From an uncultured Oscillospiraceae bacterium (GTDB taxonomy: Bacteria; Bacillota; Clostridia; Oscillospirales; Oscillospiraceae), in NCBI GenBank assembly GCA_900758315.1, contig CAAERF010000484.1, forward strand, positions 1 to 33,386: a stretch of DNA of 33,386 nt, written 5' to 3'. How positions within the stretch are numbered: the first letter of the stretch is position 1; each line of letters opens with the position of its first letter. Made by a program: the position numbers and the translations under genes. This document shows positions 33,090 to 33,386 of the stretch, one piece after another. The notes under the pieces were generated by a model. That model was not told the origin of the DNA. It saw nothing but the letters and a program-made list of their open reading frames with translations, and ran no database searches.

Positions 33090-33386
33090 GTGCGAAGAAT
33101 CGTGTTGAATCAGGAAAGGCGGCCTGCATCCAACGGATACAGTTCACGGGTTTGGGTGTTCCCAACAAGTATTTTGCAACGCAAAATAAGCAGATGTATA
33201 TACGTCTGCCCTGCTTGCTGGTACAATGTCATCGATGAAACAAAAATAGTTTCATCAAAGACGGTTATATGGTTGTGTCGATTTCCAAAAAATAGTAATA
33301 TTGAAGTACTAACTGGGGCTGAAAGTGGCAAAACTGCTTGCTTGGTTTCCATTCAGGAATTACTAACAGCGTAGACCGTCCGTTCG
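33090..33386. other. AT-rich right end with palindromes, no supported gene
   Basis: No ORF here has a ribosome site or recognisable product. The composition turns AT-rich. There is a 20-bp near-perfect palindrome GCAGATGTATATACGTCTGC at 33190-33209 (one T/G wobble pair) and a perfect 8-bp hairpin GATGAAAC/GTTTCATC at 33234-33256. A frame ending at the TAG near 33374 (NSNIEVLTGAESGKTAC...) may be the tail of a degraded gene. Confidence 0.4.

Noticed and set aside
33090..33374. 94-codon GTG-started frame at the right end
   Set aside because: It has no ribosome site, crosses palindromic AT-rich sequence and its product looks composite; only its last 30 codons might be a gene remnant.

Overview
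The window looks like gut Bacillota DNA of the Oscillospiraceae/Faecalibacterium type. This is an inference from the moderate-to-high GC content, strong GGAGG ribosome binding sites, a DUF6061-like small protein, an NhaC-type antiporter remnant and the lipoprotein style; nothing here identifies the species. Most of the window (about 1.0 to 30.1 kb) reads as an accessory island. It is flanked by decayed or truncated ordinary genes: an NhaC 5' fragment on the left, and on the right a gene with an in-frame stop followed by a frameshifted 5'-nucleotidase. No integrase, relaxase, VirB4, replication gene, tRNA, rRNA or CRISPR array was seen, so the mobility class is unknown and the true ends may lie outside.

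Layout: (1) 1-1060, a small DUF6061 gene, terminators and the nhaC fragment. (2) 1062-6798, minus strand: a TIR-NACHT-WD40 STAND protein overlapping a gene for four SpoVG-like domains plus a winged-helix and C-terminal region. (3) 7105-10671, minus strand: a small OB/S1-like protein and, upstream, a set coding for a vWA/OmpA-like lipoprotein, a four-helix membrane protein, a coiled-coil protein and a basic protein. (4) 10907-13822, plus strand: a large Rossmann-RyR protein. (5) 13967-15008, minus strand: two small membrane proteins and one unknown protein. (6) 15134-19413, minus strand: a VirD4/TraG-like ATPase, a degenerate partner ATPase without a P-loop, an HExxH protein and a small protein. 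(7) 19735-22701, plus strand: a TIR-like domain fused to a 12-unit repeat array. (8) 22871-26311, minus strand: a very unusual Rossmann-RyR-CARF-PD-(D/E)XK-S1 fusion. (9) 26685-30067, plus strand: a small protein, a second VirD4-like ATPase, a polytopic membrane protein and a small membrane peptide. (10) 30095-33386: the decayed genes, a lipoprotein gene and AT-rich sequence with palindromes.

The genes fall into two sets that differ in content and in promoter type. The large immune-like proteins (TIR-NACHT-WD40, Rossmann-RyR, TIR-like-TPR, RyR-CARF-nuclease) each sit behind their own promoter with recognisable -35 and -10 boxes; three of these carry a GGTGCA...CAC element. The ATPase/membrane/lipoprotein sets sit behind -35-poor extended -10 promoters that share an ACTTTCAG motif about 40 bp upstream of the -10. 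My working inference is a multi-component conflict (antiphage or anti-plasmid) island: TIR-type domains could make or consume nucleotide signals, CARF and RyR domains could sense them, a nuclease could act as effector, and VirD4-like ATPases with envelope proteins could form a membrane-linked machine. The domain calls come from motifs read by eye and need profile searches; the functional linkage is a hypothesis.
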